The translations under genes were made by a program, and so were the position numbers. From the NCBI GenBank assembly GCA_023136985.1, contig JAGLQD010000285.1, forward strand, positions 1-10,007: a stretch of DNA of 10,007 nucleotides, given 5' to 3'. Below the pieces are notes generated by a model that saw only the letters and a list, made by a program, of their open reading frames with translations, was not told the DNA's origin and did no database searches. This document shows, piece after piece, positions 1 through 6,368 of this stretch. Within the stretch, counting starts at the first letter, position 1; each line of letters opens with the position of its first letter. The DNA comes from Candidatus Sabulitectum sp. (GTDB taxonomy: Bacteria > Fermentibacterota > Fermentibacteria > Fermentibacterales > JCC-6).

Positions 1-201
1 CGCAACGGGTTTGAGATCACAGCATATATCCCCGGCGAGGGACACAACCTTAATGAGCACTCTGTTGTTCTTGTAAGGGGTGGCCGAGTAAAGGACCTTC
101 CCGGCGTTCGTTATCACATCATTCGTGGTGTTGAGGATACGAGCGGCGTAGAGGGTAGAAAACAAAGCCGTTCCAAATACGGAACAAAACGGGATTCATA
201 G
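1..201 (+). CDS. rpsL: 30S ribosomal protein S12, C-terminal part
   Basis: This is the last 66 codons of ribosomal protein S12; the start lies before the window. S12 sits at the decoding centre of the 30S subunit and helps check codon-anticodon pairing. The visible part holds the conserved PGEGHNLNEHSVVLVRGGRV stretch followed by KDLPGVRYHI, and the basic C-terminal tail (RKQSRSKYGTKRDS). The PGEGHN loop is the region where streptomycin-resistance changes are known in the family; it looks wild type here. The stop is TAG at 199-201, and rpsG starts 18 bases later with its own Shine-Dalgarno-like GGGGAA, so the two are surely co-transcribed. Identification is secure; only the N-terminal half cannot be judged. 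Confidence 0.97.
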   Translation, partial: RNGFEITAYIPGEGHNLNEHSVVLVRGGRVKDLPGVRYHIIRGVEDTSGVEGRKQSRSKYGTKRDS

Positions 202-219
202 AGCGGGGAACAGAAAAAA

Positions 220-687
220 ATGAGAAGAAACAGACCAAAGCGCAGAGAAATTCTGCCTGACGTTAGATACGGCAATCTTGTTGTTGCCAAGTTTATCAAC
301 AACATCATGCTGCAGGGCAAGAAATCAATAGCTGAGGCTATTGTGTACGGAGCATTCGACATCATTACCGAGAAAACAGGACAGGATCCAGTGTCCGTTT
401 TCACTAAGGCTATGAACAATGTTCGTCCTTCCCTTAAGGTGAAGAGCCGTCGTGTTGGTGGATCCACATACCAGATCCCACTTGAGGTTCGTCCTGAGGA
501 GAGGGATGCACTGGCCATGAGGTGGATCATCGGTTTTTCCAGAAAGCGCAAGGGTAACACCATGCGATCCCGTCTGGCTGCCGAGTTTATGGATGCATCC
601 CGTAACGAGGGTTTAAGCGTCAAGAAGAAAGAGGATACCCACAAGATGGCAGATGCCAACAAGGCGTTCGCCCACTACCGCTGGTAA
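220..687 (+). CDS. rpsG: 30S ribosomal protein S7
   Basis: A complete 155-residue S7, the usual bacterial length (about 156). S7 nucleates folding of the 16S rRNA 3' major domain and lines the E site; in other bacteria it also binds its own operon mRNA as a translational repressor. The basic N-terminal arm (MRRNRPKRREILPD), the signature RPSLKVKSRRVGG at residues 69-81, and the C-terminal KKKEDTHKMADANKAFAHYRW-type helix are all present. The ATG at 220 follows GGGGAA at suitable spacing. It lies 18 bases after rpsL. The oddity is downstream: an intrinsic terminator follows within 20 bases of the stop and fusA is not next, unlike the common rpsL-rpsG-fusA-tuf order. Confidence 0.98.
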   Translation: MRRNRPKRREILPDVRYGNLVVAKFINNIMLQGKKSIAEAIVYGAFDIITEKTGQDPVSVFTKAMNNVRPSLKVKSRRVGGSTYQIPLEVRPEERDALAMRWIIGFSRKRKGNTMRSRLAAEFMDASRNEGLSVKKKEDTHKMADANKAFAHYRW

Positions 688-705
688 ACTCTCTCTCAAG
701 TTATT

Positions 706-737
706 GCCCCGCCAGGTTCAGATCTGACGGGGCTTTT
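706..737 (+). terminator. Intrinsic terminator of the rpsL-rpsG unit
   Basis: The stem GCCCCG (706-711) pairs with CGGGGC (728-733). After one C/A mismatch it continues as CAG/CTG around an 8-base loop, and TTTT follows at 734-737. This G+C-rich hairpin with a short U-run, 18 bases after the rpsG stop, is a textbook rho-independent terminator and closes the ribosomal unit. Confidence 0.88.
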
Positions 738-756
738 CTGTACATCTATTGTAAAG

Positions 757-786
757 TTGATCGTTTTGGAACAATTGCTCTATGAG
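757..786 (+). promoter_or_regulatory. Possible sigma-70-type promoter for the lipoprotein gene
   Basis: TTGATC (757-762) and TATGAG (781-786) are separated by 18 bases, downstream of the rpsG terminator and about 35 bases before the GTG start at 823. Each box matches the consensus at 4 of 6 positions. The terminator implies that a promoter must lie near here, but this match is weak. Confidence 0.3.
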
Positions 787-822
787 GGAAGTAATTTGAG
801 GTATACCGTGCAGGAGGGATGA

Positions 823-1911
823 GTGAAATCAGAGTTCTTTTTTTATGTATTGTCACTGGCTGTTTTCGCTCTGCTTGCGTGTAACTCTACACCGGCAGAC
901 CAGGATGGGAATGTAAGTGTCAGGCAACTGGTGGTTGTGGATTCCATAGGCGTAGAGTATGGAGAGACCTGCCAGGTACTCGGCAATATCTCCGGTGCGG
1001 TATTCATAAATGATTCCATTTTTGTCATTCTCGATAAAGGATATCAGGAATTGAGAGTTTTCAACAGAAATTGTGATCACATTGCCACGCACAGTTATCA
1101 GGGCAATGGCCCGCTTGAATATCGATGTGCTGAGTACCTTGTGGTTGCTGGATCAAAATTTGCGGTGCTTGAATTCAATATGCCTCCAAGATGTGTTTTC
1201 TTTGATCAGCAGAGTATTCCTGTGTCGTCAGTAACTTTTGAGGGAATGACTTCGCTTCAGGAACCATGCTTCACCAATGATTCCACGGTAGTTGGTTTCG
1301 TGGGGAGCATCGATCGGACAAATGGCGCCCTGAGTATTGGATATGAAATATGCGTTTGGAATGCTTTCACCGGAATTAAACAGAAAATTCTGTATACAAG
1401 ATTCCTGGAAGTAGACACATTTGAGAATTTGTATTGTCTGTTTACTGATCTGGAGAACTCTATTACAACTTGCAGTTCCGGGCAGGTATTTGTCGCTACT
1501 GACTCTCAGGATTTCAATGTGCTTGTGTTCTCTGTTGACGGAGTTCTGCTTGATACTCTGCGCACGGCCCATCATAGAGAGATACGTAGTGCAAGTGAGA
1601 TCGAACAGGAACTGATCTTTAGAAAATTGAGAGATGGCAGTATAGGGAACTGGGAGCCCGATGCCAGGGAACCTGGGATAACAGACCTTCAAATACAGGA
1701 TTCTCCGGGGTATCTGTGGGCATGTCACGGCTCATATTTCAACCCGTCTTTTGATGTTTACACCATGGATGGCGAACTTGCATTCACCTGTTTGTGCGAA
1801 GGACTTCCTGGAGATGAAATGATTGCTTTCGGGATAACGGATTATGGGATTCTGGCGTACACAATATGTCCATCCACATTTCCCAGGGTATATCTGATGG
1901 AGCTGGAATGA
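823..1911 (+). CDS. Probable 6-bladed beta-propeller lipoprotein
   Basis: This 362-residue protein is probably exported and lipid-anchored. The N-terminus MKSEFFFYVLSLAVFALLAC has a short charged start, a hydrophobic core and a lipobox-like LLAC with the cysteine at residue 20. The mature part alternates short hydrophobic beta-type segments with turns; one turn reads GNGPLE at residues 94-99, close to the GxGPGE motif of 6-bladed (NHL-like) beta-propeller lipoproteins common in Bacteroidetes and related phyla. It is cysteine-rich for such a protein, with C50, C84 and several later ones that could form disulfides. The start is GTG at 823, set 5 bases after the strong AGGAGG at 812-817; an overlapping ATG at 819 opens only a short reading frame. 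It is a single gene after the rpsG terminator and converges on the Kbp-like gene. Ligand and function are unknown. Family assignment is by motif and overall pattern only. Confidence 0.72.
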   Translation: MKSEFFFYVLSLAVFALLACNSTPADQDGNVSVRQLVVVDSIGVEYGETCQVLGNISGAVFINDSIFVILDKGYQELRVFNRNCDHIATHSYQGNGPLEYRCAEYLVVAGSKFAVLEFNMPPRCVFFDQQSIPVSSVTFEGMTSLQEPCFTNDSTVVGFVGSIDRTNGALSIGYEICVWNAFTGIKQKILYTRFLEVDTFENLYCLFTDLENSITTCSSGQVFVATDSQDFNVLVFSVDGVLLDTLRTAHHREIRSASEIEQELIFRKLRDGSIGNWEPDAREPGITDLQIQDSPGYLWACHGSYFNPSFDVYTMDGELAFTCLCEGLPGDEMIAFGITDYGILAYTICPSTFPRVYLMELE

Positions 1912-1941
1912 CTGGCCGCTCCTTTTCAGGAGCAGCCAGTC
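1910..1941. terminator. Strong hairpin between converging genes
   Basis: GACTGGC-C-GCTCCT pairs with AGGAGC-A-GCCAGTC around a TTTC loop, giving 13 base pairs with one internal mismatch. It starts inside the stop codon of the lipoprotein gene and ends 12 bases before the stop of the convergent Kbp-like gene. Neither side has a run of T, so it is not a canonical intrinsic terminator. It may still act as a bidirectional transcription end or protect the 3' ends of both mRNAs. Confidence 0.6.
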
Positions 1942-1953
1942 TAGTCCCGGGTT

Positions 1954-2385
1954 CTATATTTTCGGGATTCTTATCTTCTGCCCGGGGAAGATCTTATCAG
2001 CGTCTTTTATGACTTCTTTGTTAGCCTCAACTATTTTCGTATACTTGTTACCGTCGCCATAAAAATTCTTCGCCACTGCCCACAGGGTATCTCCCGATTT
2101 GATCTCGTAGTATTCTGTATTCAGCCCGATTGGCAGCTTGCTCAGCACTTTGTTGATGATCTCGCTTACACCTTTATTATTTCCCGCCATAAGAATTGCC
2201 TTTTCTACAGCAGCACTGTCATCTGCTTTACCGGAAAGAGTAACAATACCGTTCTTAAAGGAAACAAGCAGATCGGAGATCCCGGGGTTGTCTTCCTCTA
2301 TATGCTCCTGTATCTTTTTCGGGGCATCTTCTTCCTTGTTGAAGAGATTTCTGCCCATGTCTGCTGCAAAATCAAAAAGTCCCAT
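1954..2385 (-). CDS. kbp: BON-LysM protein, Kbp/YgaU-like potassium-binding protein
   Basis: A 143-residue protein with the architecture and length of E. coli Kbp (YgaU, 149 residues), a cytoplasmic protein that binds K+ and changes conformation. The N-terminus MGLFDFAADMGRNLF is the family's typical opening. A BON domain follows (about residues 22-88, with the GIVTLSGKADD turn typical of BON domains), then one LysM domain from residue 92 to the end (YEIKSGDTLWAVAKNFYGD and the closing PGQKIRIPKI). No signal peptide is visible, which fits a cytoplasmic K+ sensor rather than a cell-wall LysM protein. The ATG follows a GGAGG ribosome site. It lies 27 bases after the DUF937 gene on the same strand, so the two probably form an operon. 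K+ binding here is inferred from the family. Confidence 0.9.
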   Translation of the reverse strand: MGLFDFAADMGRNLFNKEEDAPKKIQEHIEEDNPGISDLLVSFKNGIVTLSGKADDSAAVEKAILMAGNNKGVSEIINKVLSKLPIGLNTEYYEIKSGDTLWAVAKNFYGDGNKYTKIVEANKEVIKDADKIFPGQKIRIPKI

Positions 2386-2412
2386 TATACATCCTCCATC
2401 TGTTTTGCTTTT

Positions 2413-2940
2413 CTAGAAAAGCTTTTTCGCCATACCCAGAAGCCCCTGGGCTACCGAACCGTTATCATCTGATCCTATGAACGAACTGAGTAACCCGCCT
2501 ATGTCAAGTTTGTTACCTGAAGATGACGAACTCTCTCTGCTCATTACTCCCATGGCTACACTGGCAAGTATGGGAAGCATTTTCTTCAGTGTACTGCTGC
2601 TTACTCCAGTTTCTGCAGCTGCTTCATCCGCCACATTTCTGCTGATCTCTTTGCTTCCCAGGATGTGGCCGAGAATGGAATTGCCGTCTGCTGTAGTGGC
2701 AGGGTCAGAGATGCTGTCCGGATCATCTACATAACTTTGATGATTTCCATTTGACAGAGCACTGACCAGAGACTCCAGACCTGTCTTATCTGAAGTGTTG
2801 TTCTGTATTCCTTGTGAGATTGCAGGGATCAGGCTTCGAACAGCGCTTTCGGCCATGGCGGGGTCTAGTCCGAACTTACTGGAGATCTGCCCGACTATGT
2901 TTCCTCCCTGTGAGGCGAGGATTGAACTCAAAAGACCCAT
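2413..2940 (-). CDS. DUF937 (YidB-like) protein
   Basis: A 175-residue protein of the DUF937 type. It opens with MGLLSSILASQGGNIVGQIS and has the family's 'SKFGLDP..AESAVRSLIPAI..GI' helix pattern (about residues 22-45). A central ILGHILGSKE segment is followed by the KKMLPILASVAMGVM helix and a Ser/Gly-rich linker leading to a glycine-rich C-terminus (VAQGLLGMAKKLF). There is no signal peptide or clear membrane span. An upstream in-frame ATG would add 18 residues, but the ATG at 2940 is chosen because a strong AAAGGAGGAATC ribosome site sits directly before it and MGLL is the family's usual start. The family has no settled biochemical function. Its only visible partner is the Kbp-like gene 27 bases downstream, which suggests a shared, perhaps stress- or ion-related, role; that is inference. 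Confidence 0.85.
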   Translation of the reverse strand: MGLLSSILASQGGNIVGQISSKFGLDPAMAESAVRSLIPAISQGIQNNTSDKTGLESLVSALSNGNHQSYVDDPDSISDPATTADGNSILGHILGSKEISRNVADEAAAETGVSSSTLKKMLPILASVAMGVMSRESSSSSGNKLDIGGLLSSFIGSDDNGSVAQGLLGMAKKLF

Positions 2941-2980
2941 GATTCCTCCTTTCAATTGACTGGCAACATTGTGAAATTTT

Positions 2981-3008
2981 TTAACACAGGTCAAGTTGAA
3001 AGTATATT
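2981..3008 (+). promoter_or_regulatory. Probable sigma-70-type promoter for the nitroreductase
   Basis: TTAACA (2981-2986) and TATATT (3003-3008) are 16 bases apart and each matches the consensus at 5 of 6 positions. They lie in the 132-base divergent gap between the DUF937 and nitroreductase genes and would give a 5' leader of roughly 60 bases. On the opposite strand TTGACC (2994 down to 2989) is a possible -35 for the DUF937-kbp operon, but I see no convincing -10 for it. Confidence 0.5.
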
Positions 3009-3072
3009 ATTAAAGCTGATGAACAGGTGAAACAGAACACACACGCGGGATCCATTGAATTGAGGAGGGGTC

Positions 3073-3852
3073 ATGATAAGAAACGAAGTGGTAGACTCAT
3101 TAATGAACAGGAGATCTATCAGAAAGTATACTGAGCAGATCCCGTCGGAGGAAGAGATTCTTACCGTTGTAAGGGCAGGTCAGCAGGCCCCCTTCGCCAT
3201 GCAGCTGGGCAGTGTGATCATTCAGAGGAACAGAGAGACAAATTTCTTTAACGCCCCGATTCAGTTCATCATTCTCTGCGACCTGCACAGAATGGAAAAG
3301 GTCATGAAGATCAGAGGGTGGGAAAGGGAGGCTTCAAATATTCACAGCCTTCTTTTCGGTGTTCAGGATGCTGCCTATATGGCTCAGAATATGGTAACAG
3401 CAGCAGAGAGTCTTGGAATGGGAAGTTGTTATATAGGTGCTGCACCCTACATGGCAGAAAAACTCAGGCAGGATTGCAACATTCCTGATCATGTTTTTCC
3501 TCTTGTTATTCTTTCAATGGGTTTTCCCGCAGAGGACCCGCCTGTTCGTCCCAGGTATCCAATGGAATTTCATCTTTTCGAAGAAAAATACCAGGAATTG
3601 ACAGATGAAATGACTGAGAATGCAATGGCGGTTATGGATCAGGGCTACCTTGCACAGAACTACTACAGGAACGCCGGGTTCATGATTCCCATTTCTGATA
3701 AAGTAAAGGAGGAGAATTACACCTTCGATAACTACAGCTGGACTGAGCATATATCACGGAAGATGGCTCTGTGGGGTACAGATCCGGAAGAGCTTGGCAA
3801 ATCACTGAGAATTTGCAGGCTGGCTGTGGATGAGCCTGCTCCTGAAGGTTGA
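3073..3852 (+). CDS. FMN-dependent nitroreductase family protein
   Basis: A 259-residue flavoprotein of the nitroreductase superfamily, which binds FMN and uses NAD(P)H to reduce nitro compounds, quinones or flavins. Visible family marks are RRSIRKY at residues 13-19 (FMN phosphate contacts), AGQQAP at 35-40 in the first active-site segment, the GMGSCYIG loop at 115-122, and the closing ILSMGFPAEDPPVRPR at about 146-161. About 90 residues follow that core, a longer C-terminus than in minimal nitroreductases and reminiscent of the NfsA/FRP branch. There is no signal peptide, so it is cytoplasmic. The ATG follows GAGGAGGGG. The C-terminus overlaps a possible promoter for the downstream EF-G gene, 68 bases away. 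The true substrate cannot be read from sequence. Confidence is high for the family and low for the exact reaction. Confidence 0.88.
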   Translation: MIRNEVVDSLMNRRSIRKYTEQIPSEEEILTVVRAGQQAPFAMQLGSVIIQRNRETNFFNAPIQFIILCDLHRMEKVMKIRGWEREASNIHSLLFGVQDAAYMAQNMVTAAESLGMGSCYIGAAPYMAEKLRQDCNIPDHVFPLVILSMGFPAEDPPVRPRYPMEFHLFEEKYQELTDEMTENAMAVMDQGYLAQNYYRNAGFMIPISDKVKEENYTFDNYSWTEHISRKMALWGTDPEELGKSLRICRLAVDEPAPEG

Positions 3853-3876
3853 CATCCGTCTGCATCTTCATAAATT
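3849..3876 (+). promoter_or_regulatory. Possible promoter for the EF-G gene
   Basis: A perfect -35 box TTGACA (3849-3854) overlaps the nitroreductase stop codon and is followed after 16 bases by TAAATT (3871-3876, 4 of 6). An alternative -10, TATATACT at 3891-3898, has only the weaker TTCATA at 3867-3872 ahead of it. Either could drive the GTPase gene at 3921 separately from the nitroreductase. Confidence 0.42.
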
Positions 3877-3920
3877 GCACAGTCAAGAATTATATACTGT
3901 GACACGAGGGGGAGACTTGA

Positions 3921-5975
3921 ATGGGTACGCCCAGTAAAACCAGAAACATTGGCATATTTGCACACATAGATGCAGGCAAGACCACGGTAACAGAGAGAAT
4001 CCTTTTTTACACTGGACGCACACATCGTATGGGTGATGTGGATCACGGCACAACTGTAATGGACTGGATGCCCCAGGAGCGGGAGCGGGGGATCACTATT
4101 GTCTCTGCTGCAACTACCTGTGAATGGAAGAGCACAAGAATCAACATCATTGATACACCAGGGCATGTGGATTTTACAGCAGAGGTGGAGCGTTCGCTCA
4201 GGGTACTTGATGGAGGGGTTGGCGTATTCTGTGCAGTGGGCGGAGTAGAACCGCAAACGGAAACTGTCTGGCGCCAGGCTCAAAAGTATTCTGTACCAGC
4301 TCTTGCTTTTGTTAACAAGCTGGACAGGCAGGGAGCAGACTTTCATCGTGTACTTCAGATGATGAAAGACATTCTTGGAGAAATACCGCTGCCGGTAATG
4401 CTGCCAGTTGGCCAGGGAAGTGATTTTAAAGGAGTTATTGACGTTCTGGAGCAGAAAGCCCTGTACTTCGACCTTGAATCACTGGGAACAAAGTATTCTG
4501 CAGAGGAGATCCCAGAGGAACTTAAGGATGAGGCAGCAGCTGCGCTTGAAAAGATCAAAGAAACTGTAGCGGAGCTGGATGACGGTGCTATGGAACGGTA
4601 CTTTGCTGGGGAACTTGAGAATGAAGAGATCATTTCCCTGATAAGAAGGGGAACAATTGAGAGAGTTTTCATCCCTGTTCTCTGCGGTGCAGCTCTGAGG
4701 AATGTTGGAGTTCAGAAACTGCTTGATGCGATTATCCAGTGGTTGCCTGCCCCGGAAGAACTGCCTTCAGTTACAGGAATCAAACCAAATGGTAAAGAAG
4801 AGACCAGGGAAAGAACCAGCAGTGAACCCTTTACTGCTCTGGTTTTCAAAATACAGACAGATGTTCATCTTGGACGTCTGGCATATCTCAGGGTTTATTC
4901 AGGAACTGCGAAAGATGGTCAACCTGTTTTCAACAACAGAACTGGAAAGAAAGAAAGACTTACAAGACTTGTTATGATGCATGCAGACAAGAGAATCCAC
5001 CTGGACTCTATTGCAGAGGGAGACATTGCTGCAGCAGGAATGAAGAACGCAGCCACAGGAGATACTCTGACTGAACTGGGTAAACCGCTCACTCTAGAGA
5101 CAATTCATTTTGTTGATCCTGTTATGGAAATGGCGATTGAACCGGCAAGCACAAGCGATGAAAAGAAACTGGAAGATGCTCTTAACGAGTTTACAAGCGA
5201 AGATCCCAGCCTGAAGGTAGGAGTTGACAGAGAAACAGGTCAGACTTTGATCCGGGGCATGGGCGAACTTCATCTTGAGATAGTTGTTGACAGAATGAAG
5301 CGAGAGAAGAAACTCGATGTCCGCACCGGCAGACCCCAGGTATCATACCGGGAAAGTGTTTCTTCCACCGGTAGAGGCGAAGATTCCTTTGAAAGGCTTA
5401 TTGCCGGTAAAGGTAACTTCGGCAACGCTTGTGTGGAGGTTCGTCCTTACCAATCCGGTGTTAAATTTTCTTCAGAGGCAGACAACCTCTCAAATCAGTT
5501 TCTTGACGCTGTAAAGAATGGAGTAATGGGATCAGTCAGTGCAGGTGTTCTTGCAGGATACCCTCTGGATGGCGTTGAAATTGTTCTGGTGAGCGCAAAG
5601 GTGCATGAGACGGATTCAACAGAGCTGGGTTACAGTTCTTCTGCAGCAATTGCTCTGAGAAAAGCTCTGCAGAATGCTTCACCTGTTATCAGAGAGCCCA
5701 TCATGAAAGTTGATATTGTCACACCGGTAGACTACATGGGTGATGTTATTGGTGATGTGAATTCCAGACGGGGAACTGTGGTTTCTATAGACAGTCGCGG
5801 TGAAGCCCAGGCAGTTGTTGCAAACATTCCCCTGGCTGAGCTGTTTGGGTACACAAGCACCTTAAGAAGTCTTTCTCAGGGAAGGGCAGGTTACACCATG
5901 CAGTTCAGCGAATACTCGCGGGTACCTCTTAATGTGCAGAAGAAGCTGTTGGATAAGATGGGTATCAAATACTGA
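3921..5975 (+). CDS. fusA: EF-G family translational GTPase, divergent (possible EF-G2)
   Basis: A 684-residue EF-G homologue, close to the usual 690-700. EF-G drives ribosomal translocation, and with RRF it splits ribosomes after termination. The GTP-binding motifs are complete: HIDAGKTT at 15-22, RGITI at 56-60, DTPGH at 78-82 and NKLD at 132-135 (NKMD is more usual). Domains II-V follow, including EDPSLKV...GQTLIRGMGELHLEI, and the domain V tail PLAELFGYTSTLRSLSQGRAGYTM. Two features are unusual: the switch I region reads GDVDHGTTVMDWMPQERERG, and the domain IV segment that is QSGGRGQYG in classical EF-G reads ERLIAGKGNFG at 491-501. These resemble the mtEFG2/spdEFG2-type second EF-Gs, some of which act only in ribosome recycling. 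It also sits outside the str operon, 3.2 kb after rpsG. The ATG follows GAGGGGGAG. EF-G family membership is certain; whether it is the main translocase or a paralogue is open. Confidence 0.93.
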   Translation: MGTPSKTRNIGIFAHIDAGKTTVTERILFYTGRTHRMGDVDHGTTVMDWMPQERERGITIVSAATTCEWKSTRINIIDTPGHVDFTAEVERSLRVLDGGVGVFCAVGGVEPQTETVWRQAQKYSVPALAFVNKLDRQGADFHRVLQMMKDILGEIPLPVMLPVGQGSDFKGVIDVLEQKALYFDLESLGTKYSAEEIPEELKDEAAAALEKIKETVAELDDGAMERYFAGELENEEIISLIRRGTIERVFIPVLCGAALRNVGVQKLLDAIIQWLPAPEELPSVTGIKPNGKEETRERTSSEPFTALVFKIQTDVHLGRLAYLRVYSGTAKDGQPVFNNRTGKKERLTRLVMMHADKRIHLDSIAEGDIAAAGMKNAATGDTLTELGKPLTLETIHFVDPVMEMAIEPASTSDEKKLEDALNEFTSEDPSLKVGVDRETGQTLIRGMGELHLEIVVDRMKREKKLDVRTGRPQVSYRESVSSTGRGEDSFERLIAGKGNFGNACVEVRPYQSGVKFSSEADNLSNQFLDAVKNGVMGSVSAGVLAGYPLDGVEIVLVSAKVHETDSTELGYSSSAAIALRKALQNASPVIREPIMKVDIVTPVDYMGDVIGDVNSRRGTVVSIDSRGEAQAVVANIPLAELFGYTSTLRSLSQGRAGYTMQFSEYSRVPLNVQKKLLDKMGIKY

Positions 5976-5984
5976 CATAAAGGC

Positions 5985-6014
5985 TTGCGGTGCATTCATG
6001 AATACGCATATACT
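5985..6014 (+). promoter_or_regulatory. Possible promoter for the small DUF4242-like gene
   Basis: TTGCGG (5985-5990) and TATACT (6009-6014, 5 of 6) are 18 bases apart, in the 92-base gap after the EF-G gene. The spacer carries the 10-base palindrome ATTCATGAAT at 5994-6003, which could be an operator. No convincing terminator for the EF-G gene is visible here, so read-through from that gene is also possible. Confidence 0.38.
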
Positions 6015-6067
6015 ATGTACGGTGGGGATTTGCCCTGCGGTTTCTTTACGCTATATGGAGGTGTATC

Positions 6068-6310
6068 ATGAAGTTTTTAGTAATTATGCCAAGACTTACT
6101 GCGCCAGAGATCAGTTCCAGTTGAGCAAGTGTCGTTAAAGCTTCCGGAGGAAGCGGAATGACCATGGATCGTTCTTTCATCAATTCACAAGAAGGTTTTG
6201 CATGCTGCTCCTGGGAGGCTCCGTCCAGGGAATCTCTGGCTGAGCTGTTCAATGAGGCAGGGGCATTATTCGATTCCATGATCCAGGTAACCGAGTACTC
6301 TGCCGGCTAG
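6068..6310 (+). CDS. Small DUF4242-like protein with in-frame TGA (Sec candidate or nonsense)
   Basis: The frame opens at ATG 6068 behind a strong GGAGGT site (6057-6062). It reads MKFLVIMPRLTAPEISSS, meets TGA at 6122-6124, and continues in the same frame without any other stop to TAG at 6308-6310. If the TGA is read, the product has 80 residues with the unknown residue at position 19. The second part (ASVVKASGG, then GMTMDRSFINSQEGFACCSWEAPS and RESLAELFNEAGALFDSMIQV) joins the first into one compact ferredoxin-like pattern of the DUF4242 kind: beta strand, helix, strand, a CSWEAPS strand end and a second helix. A perfect hairpin follows the TGA at 6140-6154. Three readings remain: selenocysteine insertion; a nonsense mutation or sequence error, making this a pseudogene; or separate translation from ATG 6158, which has GGAGG 7 bases ahead. 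That the two halves form one domain is fairly clear; the TGA reading is unresolved. Family assignment is from memory of the pattern. Confidence 0.6.
6140..6154 (+). promoter_or_regulatory. SECIS-like hairpin after in-frame TGA
   Basis: GCTTCC (6140-6145) and GGAAGC (6149-6154) form a perfect 6-bp stem with loop GGA. The apical loop begins 21 bases after the TGA at 6122-6124. Bacterial SECIS elements are known to need a short stem whose loop has a G in its first two positions, roughly 16-37 bases after the UGA; this hairpin satisfies all three. It also buries the Shine-Dalgarno-like GGAGG at 6146-6150, so it could instead be a translation-initiation hairpin or chance. Confidence 0.45.
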
Positions 6311-6368
6311 CTGTAAACAGCGGGCCGACAGTTATTCAGTATTTTATAAGGTCTGGCTGGTTTACAGC
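6310..6368. repeat. 9-bp inverted repeat between converging stops
   Basis: GCTGTAAAC at 6310-6318 is the exact reverse complement of GTTTACAGC at 6360-6368, with 41 bases between. Each arm touches the stop codon of one of the two converging genes (TAG 6308-6310 on +, TTA 6362-6364 for the minus gene). The left arm is also part of GCTGTAAACAGC, a small self-complementary element. It may end transcription from both sides, but there is no clear U-run. Confidence 0.45.

Noticed and set aside
114..662. 182-codon open frame on the minus strand
   Set aside because: It is antisense to rpsL and rpsG, whose identities are certain; it has no ribosome site or recognisable domain.
2941..2994. Upstream start adding 18 residues to the DUF937 protein
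   Set aside because: The added residues cover the strong GGAGG site and do not look like the family, which normally begins MGLL or similar.
3732..4346. Long open frame (204 codons) on the minus strand
   Set aside because: It lies opposite the well-supported nitroreductase end and EF-G start, has no recognisable domain, and reads like antisense of conserved coding sequence.
5932..6138. Open frame on + covering the EF-G end and the start of the DUF4242-like gene
   Set aside because: It overlaps both in another frame, lacks a ribosome site and shows no protein pattern; the frame from 6068 has a strong GGAGGT site.
6158..6310. Independent 50-residue gene starting at ATG 6158 behind GGAGG
   Set aside because: Possible, but it would lack the first strand and helix of the domain, which lie in the same frame just upstream behind their own good start. 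Kept only as an alternative reading.
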